From NCBI RefSeq assembly GCF_947172395.1, contig NC_069104.1:9079355-9143354 (forward strand): DNA of 64,000 bases, written 5' to 3'. Each line of letters opens with the position of its first letter. The first letter of the stretch is position 1. Of the stretch, positions 19,782 to 30,427 are shown piece after piece. Both the position numbers and the translations under genes were made by a program. Below the pieces are notes generated by a model. That model had not been told where the DNA came from. It searched no databases and saw only the letters and a program-made list of their open reading frames with translations. Source of the DNA: Bicyclus anynana. Lineage: Eukaryota > Arthropoda > Insecta > Lepidoptera > Nymphalidae.

Positions 19782-20023
19782 TCAGTATAAAAATCACCGG
19801 GGTGTGATTTTTATACTAAAGCTAAAACTGTATGAATTTTCATCTAATAACGATTAATTATGAAATGATTTTTAATAGATTTTGAAATTTTATAATCTTA
19901 TTTATTTTTGCAAAAATTATCCAGACAGTCTCTGCTTTTTATGTATAAATTAGTTAACATTGACCTTATTTACCCGAATGTATCATAAAAATCAATATAT
20001 TCAAACCTGGTCATCATCCCCAT
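19782..20023 (-). mobile_element. M1 fragment preceded by a near-palindrome
   Basis: The M1 5' half is reversed here: AACTGTATGAATTTTCATC through ATCAATATATTCAAACCTGG and TCATCATCCCCAT. At 19782-19816 AGTATAAAAATCACC pairs with GGTGTGATTTTTATACT, a hairpin at the broken M1 edge. Confidence 0.7.
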
Positions 20024-20324
20024 AGGAGATTCCATCTAAGATGCAAATCAACACAAGCAAATAAACTACTAGACTACGTATTAGTAGTTTTTTTATCGAA
20101 GTCTTCGTTGCTAAGCACGTGTTCCAGTTATTTTCCGCTATTTAGTATTCATGAGTACTATGAAATTCCCAGCGTTGCATTCGTAGAACAAAAGAGTATC
20201 TAACTGTAAAAACTGATAAAGGAAAATCATAATTTAATTAATGCTCTCTTACGAAATACCTACACTCATGGATATATCAAAGACGTAAGTTACTGAGTAG
20301 CAAACGCCCTGCGGTTTCTCCCGG

Positions 20325-20600
20325 ACAGTTCTCGGGAATTAGGGTAAGAAATATATCGATATTAATTAATGAAAGTAAGGGATTTCTTATAAGTAAAACT
20401 CAATTTAAAAATCATTCAAATTTTTCAAACATCAAAAACGCTGTCGACCATTTTGTGACGTCACAACACACTAAACGTCAAACTAATTGTTAACTAATAT
20501 TTTTGTCAAACGCTCCGTTTGTAAGGGATTTGTTATAGTGATGTCATAGACTATCATGGCCGACAGGCATTTTGACTTAAAAACATATTTAAAAACTAAA
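20325..20600 (+). repeat. Unclassified repeat U2, copy 1
   Basis: Shares TTGTCAAACGCTCCGTTTGT, AAGGGATTTGTTATA and TCATGGCCGACAG with 43775-44045, and AATATATCGATATTAATTAATG-like text with 54895-55000. Non-coding. Confidence 0.55.
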
Positions 20601-20954
20601 AACTAAAAGGAGATAATCCAAAATTGTATGAAGCCCAGGATCAGTCATTGTACCCTGGCAGAATTAAAAGAAAATATTGTTCATAACTATTTTTGATTAT
20701 ACAAAACAACGAATTTACTTTAATTATTTTGAAATAATATTCATTCCCTCCCAAGAAATGCAAATGACGTTTTCAATGCAGTAGTCGTTTTGACGTTTGC
20801 TGTCAATTGTCATGTCATGGTTGCTTTAAGGCCGCCATCTTGATAAAACTGAAAAACTTGAATTTTAATTTTATTCATTTCTTTTTAGTTAGTTAGATTT
20901 ATTCACTATAAAAAATTTTACAAGAGTGGACCTGAATTGGATCTCATTTTCATG

Positions 20955-20990
20955 TAATCATTATATTCAAACCTAGTCATCGTCCCCATT
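20955..20990 (-). mobile_element. M1 terminal scrap
   Basis: ATTATATTCAAACCTAGTC and ATCGTCCCCATT: only the last ~36 bases of the M1 5' terminus survive. Confidence 0.55.
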
Positions 20991-20998
20991 GTATCCTT

Positions 20999-21981
20999 TG
21001 CCAAAAAAAAAAAAATAAGAAGCTGAAATAAAAACCTAGAAAACCCTTGCACTTGTGAGGGCCTTGAGACCGCGTGTTCATGAATAATGCGAACAAGCGA
21101 AACTTAATGCAATATTCATCACCACATTTTGTTAACAGATTCGTTTCACCGTTTTACAGTTACCAACTTTACGGGTTATTGGGTTGTTTTACTAACTTGT
21201 GGGAGTTTCAGATTCAGGTTTCTGATTGGTAGAAGGAATAAAGTTACACTATACTCATTGTAAAAAATGTATCTGTACAGACACGCGTTTGTGTGTGAGA
21301 TTGGAAAATGTGCATGTTTACTAGTTACTACGGTTTTTTTGTAAACGGGTTTCGATGTTACACAAAAAATAATGAGCACTAACAACATTTATATTATGCA
21401 AAGGGATGCGTGAATTGAAAAATACTGTTTTCAGGTTTTCAGAAGCTCGTAATATTTACATGCCCAAAAAAAAATATATTTCAAGATTTTATTTTCTGAC
21501 TCCTTATTTTTAATATAAATACGAGTACATACAGATTACAGCTTTCTAGTAGCGTTAGTCTTTGAGCTAAACCACGAACAGAACAGACGGACATGGCGAA
21601 AATTTATAGGTTCCTTGTAAACTAAACTAAAACTTTGTCTCATAATACATTATTAATATTTCACTTTTCTTTTTTTTTTATTGAGAAAGAATACAATAAG
21701 GAACTTAGGCTAACTTATCCTAATAACTATACACATCATGCCCACGTGGAATGGTGGCAAGAATACTGGCTACATTTCCGCGCCGGACAGCCAGGCTGAT
21801 CCTTTGCGCAAAAAATGAGCCAGCCCTTGTCACTAGTCGAGACAACAAGCCGCGGTGAAATGGTACGGAAAAATTTTTTGGCACTGCGACTCCATGGCCC
21901 AAAGTCAAAATCACGCGAGTCCCTTCGTCAAAAGTTTAAAGAAATAGGTATACTAAGGTAGCCTACTACTAGGTAGCCTGT

Positions 21982-21983
<2 letters not shown>
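20999..21983. other. About 1 kb without a recognised gene
   Basis: AT-rich. A GACATGGCGAAAATTTATAG string near 21592 resembles text in the TTCCGTA-type repeat at 33170. Short frames on the minus strand (21720-21914) look like nothing I know. Confidence 0.4.

Positions 21984-22056
<73 letters not shown>
21984..22056. repeat. (TA)n microsatellite
   Basis: About 36 uninterrupted TA units. Confidence 0.95.
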
Positions 22057-22057
<1 letters not shown>

Positions 22058-22189
22058 CAGTATAGTATATGTAAGACAAAATATTAATTTGTACAAAAGA
22101 AAAGAGGAGATTTAAACCCACGTCTTACTAGACACGGCCATAAGTTAGTTATTTCTGCATATCGTCTCCAAAGAGTAAAAAAAATCTTT

Positions 22190-22600
22190 TGTAGGTTTGG
22201 GTGTACTCTTCTATAATAAGATCCCCAAGACTGTGATGGACCTGCCAATGCATAGCTTTAAGCAATGTGTTAAAAACATTTACTTAGTCGAGGGTACTAC
22301 AACATTGATGAGTTCCTTAATGATAAAGATGCTTGGAGGCCTTTGGATCAGCTTCCACCTTCACACAGGAAGTAAATCTATAAGAAATGTAAACAGTAAT
22401 TGTTATCAATTGTAAATTATAATACTGTATGACTTTTTCAAAAGAGCAACTGTTGAGTTTCTTGCCGGTATCTTCTCAGCAGAACCTGCCTTCCGAACCG
22501 GTGGTAGAATCTTTACAAATAGTCAACTGACGTGTCGAAAGTGCTTGTAAACTGAGCCTACTTGAAATAAATGATTTTTGATTTTGATTTTGAAGGGTCT
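22190..22600 (+). pseudogene. CR1-like LINE 3' end, copy 1
   Basis: Reads GLGVLFYNKIPKTVMDLP, then MHSFKQCVK, the C-terminal signature of CR1-like ORF2. A frameshift follows, then YYNIDEFLNDKDAWRPLDQL in another frame. The 3' UTR (CTTCTCAGCAGAACCTGCCT, CCGAACCGGTGGTAGAATC, GAGCCTACTTGAAATAAATG) ends in TTTTGAT repeats. Same family as 44118-44560, 53690-53850 and 58300-58605. Confidence 0.75.
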
Positions 22601-23047
22601 CCACTTTTCTTGTATATTAATTAATCTGTGGTTAACGGTGTAGGTTTACGATTTAGTTTTTATGTAAGTAATTGATTTTCTTGAAATGTAATCTTATCGT
22701 TTGTTGACCCAAATAAAAAAAAATAATAATAATAAAAATAATAATACGCGATGGACTATTTTGTAACATTTAACCACCTGAAAACAGAATGAGGCAACCG
22801 ATTGCACACCGAGTCTCGTGTAACTAAATATGACCACCGTTTTCCGCTCACGTTTTGGCTACGGACCTTCCGCTGTACCTACCATGGATTAATCTTTTTA
22901 ATTGGCACGAGAAAAAGATTTAGTTATTACTTATTTTTTCAGAATCTTGATTATTTTCAGGAGATTTACAGGAGTATATCCGTGACTGAGGCACGTTGTG
23001 TCGACGAACCCTGTTTTTACATAGAATACTGGCTATCAATGGCGAAG
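22601..23047. other. Stretch without a recognised feature
   Basis: Contains AATAATAATAATAA runs near 22720-22745. Nothing else recognised. Confidence 0.35.
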
Positions 23048-23216
23048 GCGAGCCGTGATAGCCCAGTGGATATGACCTCTGCCTCCGATTTTGGAGGGTG
23101 TGGGTTCGAATCCGGTCCGGGGCACGCACTCCAACTTTTCAGTTGTGTGCATTTTAAGAAATTAAATATCACGTGTCTCAAACGGTGAAGGGAAAACATC
23201 ATAAAGAAACCTGCAT
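23048..23216 (+). repeat. SINE-A, 5' half
   Basis: tRNA-like head GAGCCGTGATAGCCCAGTGG, GGTTCGAATCCGGTCCGGGG (B box), CACTCCAACTTTTCAG, AAATATCACGTGTCTCAAAC and AAGAAACCTGCATAC, then it stops where the M1 copy begins. Confidence 0.85.
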
Positions 23217-23225
23217 ACGTCGTAG

Positions 23226-23629
23226 GTGCTACAAGGATTTAAAGGGTCACATTTGCGGCGCTGCCGCGGATCCCTGAAAAACGCCCCAAACAAATTGGTA
23301 CGAATTAATGACGTCGTAGGTACATAATGATCGTTAGATTTGTATGGGCGATCAAACAAAATTACTAATATCTTTGTTACTTGTGCGTTTATGTTTATAG
23401 TTCATTTATTAAAATAATGTCACATTTAATGTAACGATGCTAAAACTGTATGAACTTTCATCTAATTACGATAAAAGCTTTTTAACAGATTTTGAAATTT
23501 AATAATCTTATTTATTTTGCAAATATCCAGACAATCTTTGCTTTTATGTATAAATTAGTTAAAATTGACCTTATTTACCCGAATGTATCATAAAAATCAA
23601 TATATTCAAACCTAGTCATCATCCCCATT
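23226..23629 (-). mobile_element. M1 element, lacking its 3' terminus
   Basis: Minus-strand M1 from GGATTTAAAGGGTCACATTT through the GCGGCGCTGCCGCGGATCC block to CAAACCTAGTCATCATCCC. Its GTCATCATCCCTATT terminus and the adjoining ~100 bases are missing. Confidence 0.78.
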
Positions 23630-23651
23630 GTAGAGATATAACGTAAAGTTT

Positions 23652-23800
23652 GGCCTCAATAGCTCAACGGTAAAAGCGGTCTGACTCATCACCGAGGGGT
23701 GGTGGTTCGATCCTCGCCCCGTTGGTCTATTGTCGTACCCACTCCTAGCACAGTCTTTTCCGTATAGTTGGAGGGGAATGGGAATATTGGTCATATTTAT
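23652..23800 (+). repeat. SINE-D, copy 1
   Basis: tRNA-like head CCTCAATAGCTCAACGGTAA, B box GGTGGTTCGATCCTCG, then TTGGTCTATTGTCGTACCC, AGTTGGAGGGGAATGGGAAT and ATTGGTCATATTTA. The foldback element at 23801 lies within its tail. Confidence 0.75.
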
Positions 23801-24012
23801 TGATTATGAAACACGGCTAAAACTCACGTGATATTAGGTCGGAGTATGCCCGACTAGTTTGGATCGTGCCGCGATGCAAGAACCAGCTCATGACTAAGGG
23901 CCCCGTATGGGTTCGAAACTAGTCGGGCATACTCCGACCTAATATCACGTGAGTTTTAGCCGTGTTTCATAATCATTTAATATGAATAACACTCACGATA
24001 GTTTAAATTCTA
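23801..24012. mobile_element. Foldback element with 60-bp perfect arms, copy 1
   Basis: Left arm 23801-23860 (starts TGATTATGAAACACGGC) and right arm 23916-23975 are reverse complements over 60 bases, around a 55-base loop containing GGATCGTGCCGCGATGC. A 3' part follows (AATATGAATAACACTCACGA, TAGTTTAAATTCTA). The whole unit is flanked by AATATTGGTCATAT on both sides, read as a 14-base target duplication. The loop/right arm contains GGGTTCGAAACT, a possible B box. Confidence 0.7.
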
Positions 24013-24302
24013 AAATATTGGTCATATCTTTTTGTATGAGTACGTACTTGTGAGTGAGCAAGTAGGTCGCACCACGCTCGCTGTATATAGTATACACGTG
24101 CTGTTAGCCCATGACCCTAATTCCATAGTAATTTTGAACGCGCTGCACTATAAGATACAGTCATGGCCGCTGGGCCGCGTGTAACACGTTCGAGTTGTGC
24201 ACTTTTAGTGACCGGTACGTACTTTTGACAGGCAGGCCCGAAATAAAGGATATTGAGCTTGACAGACAGAGAACAAAATGTTCTTCTATGAGTTCCGTTT
24301 TT

Positions 24303-24410
24303 AACCAACTTCAAAAAAAGGAGGTTTCTCAATTCGACCGTATATATTTTTTTATGTGTGTTCGCGCATAACTTCGTCATTTATAGACCAATTTGCATAA
24401 TTTTTTTGTC
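24303..24410 (+). mobile_element. M2 fragment inside the satellite
   Basis: AACCAACTTCAAAAAAAGGA, TCTCAATTCGACCG, ATAACTTCGTCATTTATAG. It sits between TTCCGTTTTT and CCTTCTCAGTTACAG, which are adjacent in the uninterrupted satellite units. Confidence 0.6.
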
Positions 24411-24463
24411 CTTCTCAGTTACAGAACCCTACGATAATATTAACGGAGTATAGTCTTGCACCA

Positions 24464-24717
24464 TGATAATAATAATAATAAATATATTTAAACAATACAC
24501 ACAGAGTAGCTTGTGTTATGGGTGCTAAGATAGTTGATACTATAATATTAATATATAATTATATACTGCATATAAATACTTATATAATATATAAATACAC
24601 ACAGACACTGGAAAACACTCATGCTCATCACACAAATATTTTCCAGTTGTGGGAATCGAACCCACGGCCGTTGATGCAGAAAGCAGGGTCACTACACACT
24701 GCGCCACGCGGCCGTCA
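24464..24717 (-). repeat. SINE-C inserted in the satellite
   Basis: Minus-strand copy: TAATAATAATAATAAATATA tail, CACACAGAGTAGCTTGTG, ACACAAATATTTTCCAGTTG, GGGAATCGAACCCACGGCCG (B box) and CTGCGCCACGCGGCCGTC head. Flanked by CATGATA on both sides, a probable target duplication. Confidence 0.8.
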
Positions 24718-25918
24718 TGATACGATTTTTTTGATGACTGACAACACATACGTACAACAGGTACGTACTTTTAAGGTCCCCACACATGTACAATAAATAC
24801 TATTGACAGGCAGGCGCCATTCCCGAAATAAAGCGTCTTGAGCTTGACAGACAGAGAACAAAGTGATCTTCTATGGGTTCCGTTTTTCCTTCTCAGTTAC
24901 AGAACCCTAAAAACATCCCTACTGTAATATTACCTAAGTATAGTCTTGCACCATGACACGATTTTTTTGATGACACACAACACGTACGTACAACAGGTAC
25001 CTACTTATAAGGTCCCCACACATGCACAATTAATACTATTGACAGGCAGGCGCCATTCCCGAAATAAAGGGTCTTGAGCTTGACAGACAGAGAACAAAGT
25101 GATCTTCTATGGGTTCCGTTTTTCCTTCTCAGTTACAGAACCCTACGAAAATATTAACGGAGTATAGTCTTGCACCATGACACGATTTTTTTGATGACTG
25201 ACAACACGTACGTACAACAGGTACGTACTTTTAAGGTCCCCACACATGTACAATAAATACTATTGACAGGCAGGCGCCATTCCCGAAATAAAGCGTCTTG
25301 AGCTTGACAGACAGAGAACAAAGTGATCTTCTATGGGTTCCGTTTTTCCTTCTCAGTTACAGAACCCTAAAAACATCCCTACTGTAATATTACCTAAGTA
25401 TAGTCTTGCACCATGACACGATTTTTTTGATGACACACAACACGTACGTACAACAGGTACCTACTTATAAGGTCCCCACACATGCACAATTAATACTATT
25501 GACAGGCAGGCGCCATTCCCGAAATAAAGGGTCTTGAGCTTGACAAACAGAGAACAAAGTGTTCTTCTATGGGTTCCGTTTTTACTTCTCAGTTACAGAA
25601 CCCTAAAAACATTCCTACGATAATATTAACGGAGTATAGTCTTGCACCATGACACGATGTTTTTAATGACTGACAACACGTACGTACAACAGGTACGTAC
25701 TTTTAAGATCCCCACACATGCACAAAACTATTGACAGGCAGGCGCCATTCCCGAAATAAAGGGTCTTGAGCTTAACAGACAGAGAACAAAGTGATCTTCT
25801 ATGGGTTCCGTTTTTCCTTCTCAGTTACAGAACCCTAAAAACATTCCTACGATAATATTAACGGAGTATAGTCTTGCACCATAGCTCGATGTTTTTGATG
25901 ACTGACAACACGTGATCT

Positions 25919-26230
25919 GAAGCTTATTATTATTTTCACACAATACAAACTTTTTGTAAGCACTTGCTTAATTTCCGCGACACGTTGCTCGACCTGTAAT
26001 GCGAGTTGTTCGTGACATATTCATTGTAAACATAACAAATGGCTTACGTACGAGTTCCATGTAACTGATGACGATATACATACCAGTTTTGTCACGTGTC
26101 CTATACGTATGTTTTGTGTACACAACTTATCTATCGCTACTTCCAAGCACCTATCTACTATGTGCTACAAGCTAGAAGTATCGCCTATATCCTTCTACAC
26201 TTCACTGTATGTTAGCCCAGTGAATAAGAC
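25919..26230. repeat. Duplicated block, left copy
   Basis: Nearly identical to 26573-26900 (offset 659-665): TTTTCACACAATACAAACTT, TTTCCGCGACACGTTGCTCG, GCGAGTTGTTCGTGACATAT, TACGTATGTTTTGTGTAC, ATCGCCTATATCCTTCTACA. It ends within text (GTTAGCCCAGTG...GACTGCCTTC) that also starts the SINE-A at 26208. Confidence 0.85.
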
Positions 26231-26517
26231 TGCCTTCGATTCGGAGGGCATAGGTTTGAAAGCCATCCGTGGCGTGCACCTTTAACTTTTCAGTTATGTG
26301 CATTTTAAGAAATTAAATATCACTTGTCTCAAACGGTGAAGGGAAAGACATCGTGAGGAAATCTGAATAGCTGAGAATTTTCTTAATTCTCTTCGTATGT
26401 GAAGTCTGCTAATCCGCATTGGGCTTGCGTGGTGGACTATTAGCCTAACCCCTCTCATACTAAGAAGAGACTCGAGCTCAGCAGTGAGAAGAATATGGGT
26501 TGATAATGATGATGATG
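26208..26517 (+). repeat. SINE-A, near full length
   Basis: Degenerate head (AGCCCAGTGAATAAGACTGC), GGAGGGCATAGGTTTGAAAG and the full body from AACTTTTCAGTTATGTGC to GAGCTCAGCAGTGAGAAG, with a GATGATGATG tail. Lies between the two duplicated blocks. Confidence 0.82.
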
Positions 26518-26572
26518 TTCTGCACCATGGCACGTCTTAATGCATTCATATTTTTGATAACTGGCAACACGT

Positions 26573-26900
26573 GAAGTGAAGGTTATTATTATTTTCACAC
26601 AATACAAACTTTTTGTAAGCACTTACTTAATTTCCGCGACACGTTGCTCGACCTGTAATGCGAGTTGTTCGTGACATATTCATTGTAAACATAACAAATG
26701 GCTTACGTACGAGTTCCATATAACTGATGACGATATACATACCAGTTTTGTCACGTGTCCTGTACGTATGTTTTGTGTACACAACTTATCTATCGCTACT
26801 TCCAGTTACAAGCACCTATCTACTATGTGCTACAAGCTAGAAGTATCGCCTATATCCTTCTACACTTCACTGTATGTTAGCCCAGTGGATAAGACTGCCT
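26573..26900. repeat. Duplicated block, right copy
   Basis: Matches 25919-26230, with a 6-base insertion (AGTTAC) near 26803. It ends at the same GTTAGCCCAGTGGATAAG head of SINE-A, which is then cut and followed by M1 sequence. Confidence 0.85.
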
Positions 26901-26910
26901 TCAGGCGCCT

Positions 26911-27076
26911 TCGGCGTTTTTCAGGGATCCGCGGCAGCGCCGCAAATCTGACTCTTTAAATCCCTGTAGCTCCGAAAGTAATGGACGCAGATACCCTACT
27001 TACTTTTACAAAATTGCTTTACTATTAGCATACTCTTAATTTATATACAATTTAAAAAACTGTCATCATCCCTATT
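26911..27076 (+). mobile_element. M1 element, 3' part
   Basis: GCGTTTTTCAGGGATCCGCG, CGCAAATCTGACTC, TCCCTGTAGCTCCGAAAG through CTGTCATCATCCCTATT. Only the last third is present. Confidence 0.8.
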
Positions 27077-27196
27077 TCCTTAATTCACTTGTGTGAGGTC
27101 TGCCAATCCGCCAGATTCCGCCGCCATTTCATTGGGCCAGAAAGTGTCCTACTCTCATTGCGATCTGCATGATGTCATGCACGTTTTTATTTACAA

Positions 27197-27430
27197 GACG
27201 GCGTCCAGGTCTGGCTGGTGGGAGGCTTCGGCCGTGGCTAGTTACCATCCTACCGACAAACACGTACCGCCAAGCGATTTAGCGTTCCGGTACGATGTCG
27301 TGTAGAGATCGAAAGGGGTGTGGATTTTCATCCTCTTCCTAACAAGTTAACCCGCTTCCATCTTGCATCATCACTTACCATCCGGTGAGATTGTAGTCAA
27401 GGGCTAACTTGTAAAGAATAAAAAAATAAT
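27197..27430 (+). repeat. SINE-B, head-truncated
   Basis: TTTACAAGACGGCGTCCAGG joins part of the head to the body, with the B-box region deleted. The rest is typical and ends AGGGCTAACTTGTAAAGAAT plus an A/AAT-rich tail. Confidence 0.82.
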
Positions 27431-27905
27431 AATAATAATTTCTTTACAAAAGGTCTCAAATTTTCTCCATTTTTCTTTGTCGCTGCGCTCTTGACAGAGC
27501 GGTCGTGGTCTTTAGGACGTGTTGGAGGCAGATGTAATACGCCTCACGAGCATTTACCACTTCTCCCTGTGTGTAGTGAGTCGTGTACAATTGTACATTC
27601 ATGCAAAGGACCACCTAAAGCAGATTTAATCTGGTCGGTCCTGCCACCTTCCGCGTGGCCTAGTTCCCTCCACCTTCCTTTGCACAACAAGGCGTTCGAT
27701 ACACTCATTCCCTCGCCGGGAGACATGTCCAAAAAGGGTGTTTTATCCCCATCGATATCTCCAAGGCAACTGTTGCATGGAAACAGTCGCCCACGCCGAC
27801 GCCGGTAAGTCGAGACGAGATACGCGTGTTTTGTTATGATATTCCACCTAAGGCCTTGTTTGCGCGTGGGATTCGAGACTCTTTGTCGTACGTTTTCCAT
27901 TAGCT
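27430..27905 (-). pseudogene. Possible LINE 3' fragment, unrecognised
   Basis: A minus-strand frame of about 118 codons (27900 down to 27544) includes GDIDGDKTPFLDMSPGEGMS and GRWRELGHAEGGRTDQIKSA. The plus strand begins with AATAATAATAATTTCTTTAC, which on minus would be a short-repeat tail. GC content is above its neighbours and the region is flanked by repeats. I suspect the end of a LINE but recognise no family; a host exon cannot be excluded. Confidence 0.35.
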
Positions 27906-27964
27906 ATTGAGTTAAACAAAAAATATAAGGACAAGATAAGGTCACATATGTTAAGGTGAATGTA

Positions 27965-28290
27965 CAATAGTTTTAACAGACTTAGAAGTGGATTATAAAA
28001 ATAAGAAAATCAATGTCGAACAAAAAAATCACAATATTTGTCAACTTAATTAAATCAAAATGTAAAAAGATTCTCCGTGCCTAACTCAGAATAATAACTC
28101 CACGAGAAACGTTGGCGAATAGATGCTCACCAGAACATTTTCAACAATTGTACGTCAAGCAACGCACCCCACCAGTCGCCTCCATCCAACCACTTCCACT
28201 CTTGGAAACAACCAGCGCTACCTAGCGTCGGGACAAGCCAGCACGAAATAGTCGAGTGACGTCATATACTGCTCAGACTACTTATTTCCA
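27965..28290 (+). repeat. Unclassified repeat U1, copy 2
   Basis: Shares AATAAGAAAATCAATGTCGA with the other copies at its start and AGCGCTACCTAGCGTCGG...GTCGAGTGACGTCATAT with 47165-47215 at its end. The middle is diverged or deleted. Confidence 0.55.
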
Positions 28291-28792
28291 ACATTAGATA
28301 CATGGATTGCCAAAGTAGGACCTCTATGAGTACAACTGGCCTATTCACTATTTTGGTCTTTATTATCAACCTATTAAAATAAACATCAAATCAATTGGTT
28401 ATCTACCTACTGTGTGATATCCGCCAGTAAGCACCGGATGACATTACTACTACGTCTACTTCGGACTAGCATACGTCTACTAGCAAGTTGATCGTGTTGT
28501 ATAACAAGTTTTACAATAGTAGAGGAGGTCAACACGTACAGGTAAAGTACGCTACACCACTTCAATTGTATGAGCCCATTTCGGAAAAATGGCCTAAATA
28601 AAATTTACTCAGCAACTATTTTACATCATGGAGCTTTAAGAAGTACCAGGTACCAAATAATCAGATCCTCAATGGTCCAAATAATTAGTGTTAAATATTA
28701 CATTTAGGACGTGGAAATGTTATAGATTATCGTACTTTGTAACATGTAACCAATGTTACAAATAAATCCGAAATTCACCATCTATCGTGTGA
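28291..28792. other. Stretch without a recognised feature
   Basis: Single-copy in this window; no long frame and no repeat motif seen. Confidence 0.35.
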
Positions 28793-28883
28793 AATAAATA
28801 AATTAATTAAACAAATAAAAAAAACTGCATAAATTGCATATGCATATGCAGTCGGGTTTTTTTATTTGTTTAATTAATTTATT
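28793..28883. repeat. Inverted repeat with ~34-base arms
   Basis: AAATAAATTAATTAAACAAA at the left pairs with TTTGTTTAATTAATTTATTT at the right, around a centre GCATATGCATATGC that is itself palindromic. A miniature foldback structure. Confidence 0.75.
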
Positions 28884-29291
28884 TTGATGTGTATTATTTA
28901 CCGAATCAAAATTCCAAATTCAGCATATTGTTAACGCACGTGATAAACCTAGATACGTACCTACGTATTGACATCGAATTGCACGTGGATCCAACCGCGT
29001 CACGTTATCAAACAAACGATCGGAATCAAATGGTAATGGCAATAATACAAATAATCCATAATCCATACGTCCCTACCGAATAGGGAGTACCTACTCAGTA
29101 ATGAATAGGGGCTGATCAATATTCAATAAGGCTTATTAAACAGGAGCTTATTATTTAGGGTTGTAAGGCATTGCGAACTTTCCGATACGTTGTTACAAGG
29201 TCCTAGATTACAGGTGGTATTAACATTCATTATTTATGTTATTGTATAGGAGAGGTATCAGTGTTGGTTTAAATAAAAAATATATAAAAAA
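28884..29291. other. Stretch without a recognised feature
   Basis: No long frame and no repeat family seen. Confidence 0.3.
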
Positions 29292-29485
29292 ATTATTACG
29301 TGTCTCAAACGATGAAGGGAAACATCGTGAGGAAACGTGCATACCAGGGAATTTTCTTAATTCTCTGCGTGTGTGAAGTCTGCCAATCCGCATTGGGCCA
29401 GCGTGGTGGACTATTGGCCCAACCCCTCTCATTCTGAGAGGAAACTCGAGCTCAGCAGTGAGCCGAATATGGGTTGATAACGAAG
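29292..29485 (+). repeat. SINE-A, 3' half
   Basis: ATTACGTGTCTCAAACGATG through GCGTGGTGGACTATTGGCCC to AGCCGAATATGGGTTGAT. The head is missing. Confidence 0.85.
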
Positions 29486-29569
29486 GGTAGATATAACTTA
29501 TATGTTTAAGCGGACGGCGAGTCCCTAAAGTGTTCTACCAGTAAATTGGACTTATGGCCTCTCTATTTT

Positions 29570-29896
29570 GACGGCCTCCGTGGCGCAGTGGTATGCGCGG
29601 ATTTACAAGACGGAGGTCCTGGGTTCGATTCCCGGCTGGGCTGATTGAGATTTTCTTAATTTGTCCAGGTCTGGCTGGTGGGAGGCTTCGGCCGTGGCTA
29701 GTTACCACCCTACCGGCAAAGACGTACCGCCAAGCGATTTAGGGTTCCGGTACGATGCCGTGTAGAAACCGAAAGGGGTGTGGATTTTCATCCTCCTCCT
29801 AACAAGTTAGCCCGTTTCCATCTTAGACTGCATCATCACTTACCATCAGGTGAGATTGTAGTCAAGGGCTAACTAGTAAAGAATAAAAAAAAAAAA
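29570..29896 (+). repeat. SINE-B, full length
   Basis: GACGGCCTCCGTGGCGCAGT with a 3-base gap in the head (GCGCGGATTTAC), GGTTCGATTCCC B box, complete body and A-rich tail. Confidence 0.9.
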
Positions 29897-30167
29897 CAAA
29901 AAACTTATGGGTATATTAAGATAGTCAGTTTCTACTTACTTAGTGTAATATATGTAATATATTCGTATGTTTTAGTAGTTTGCTTTTCACGAATGACTAA
30001 TAGTTATCTTATCTTATCTTGATAGATGTATGCAATAGGCATATTATTATTAATAACTGTTTGACTGACTGAATCAACAACGTAAGGTGAAGATTGCGTC
30101 AAAAAAGCTGAAGGCCATAATTACAAGGTAATGTTTACATGTATTTAATAATTAACATGAATTTTGA

Positions 30168-30427
30168 GTCGTGATAGCCCAGTAGATATGACCTCTGCCT
30201 CCGACTCTGGAGGGCTTAGGTTCGAATACGGCCTGCACCTCCAGCTTTCCAGGTGCTTTTTAAGAAATTAAATATCACGTGTCTCAAACGGTGAAGGAAA
30301 AACATCGTGAGGAAACCTGCATACCTGAGAGTTTTCTTAATACTCTACGTGTGTGAAGCCTGCCAATCCGCATTGGGTTAGCGTGGTGGACTAAGGCCTA
30401 ACCCCTCTCATTCCAAAAGCAGACTCC
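30168..30427 (+). repeat. SINE-A, nearly full length
   Basis: Head GAGTCGTGATAGCCCAGTAG; B box degraded to GGTTCGAATACGG; body to CTAACCCCTCTCATTCC; cut before the (GAT)n tail. Confidence 0.85.

Larger units (their letters stand above)
24190..25918 (+). repeat. 236-bp satellite array with higher-order structure, interrupted by two elements
   Basis: A core TTGATGAC motif recurs at 24731, 24967, 25191, 25427, 25663 and 25895 (steps 236, 224, 236, 236, 232). Each unit holds ACGTACGTACAACAGGTACG-like palindromic text, GACAGGCAGGCGCCATTCCC, AGCTTGACAGACAGAGAACA and CAGTTACAGAACCCTA. Alternate units share variants (TGATGACTGACAACAC versus TGATGACACACAACAC), so 24731-25190 and 25191-25650 are nearly identical 460-base dimers. 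The leftmost unit (24190-24730) is split by an M2 piece and a SINE-C. Non-coding. Confidence 0.9.
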
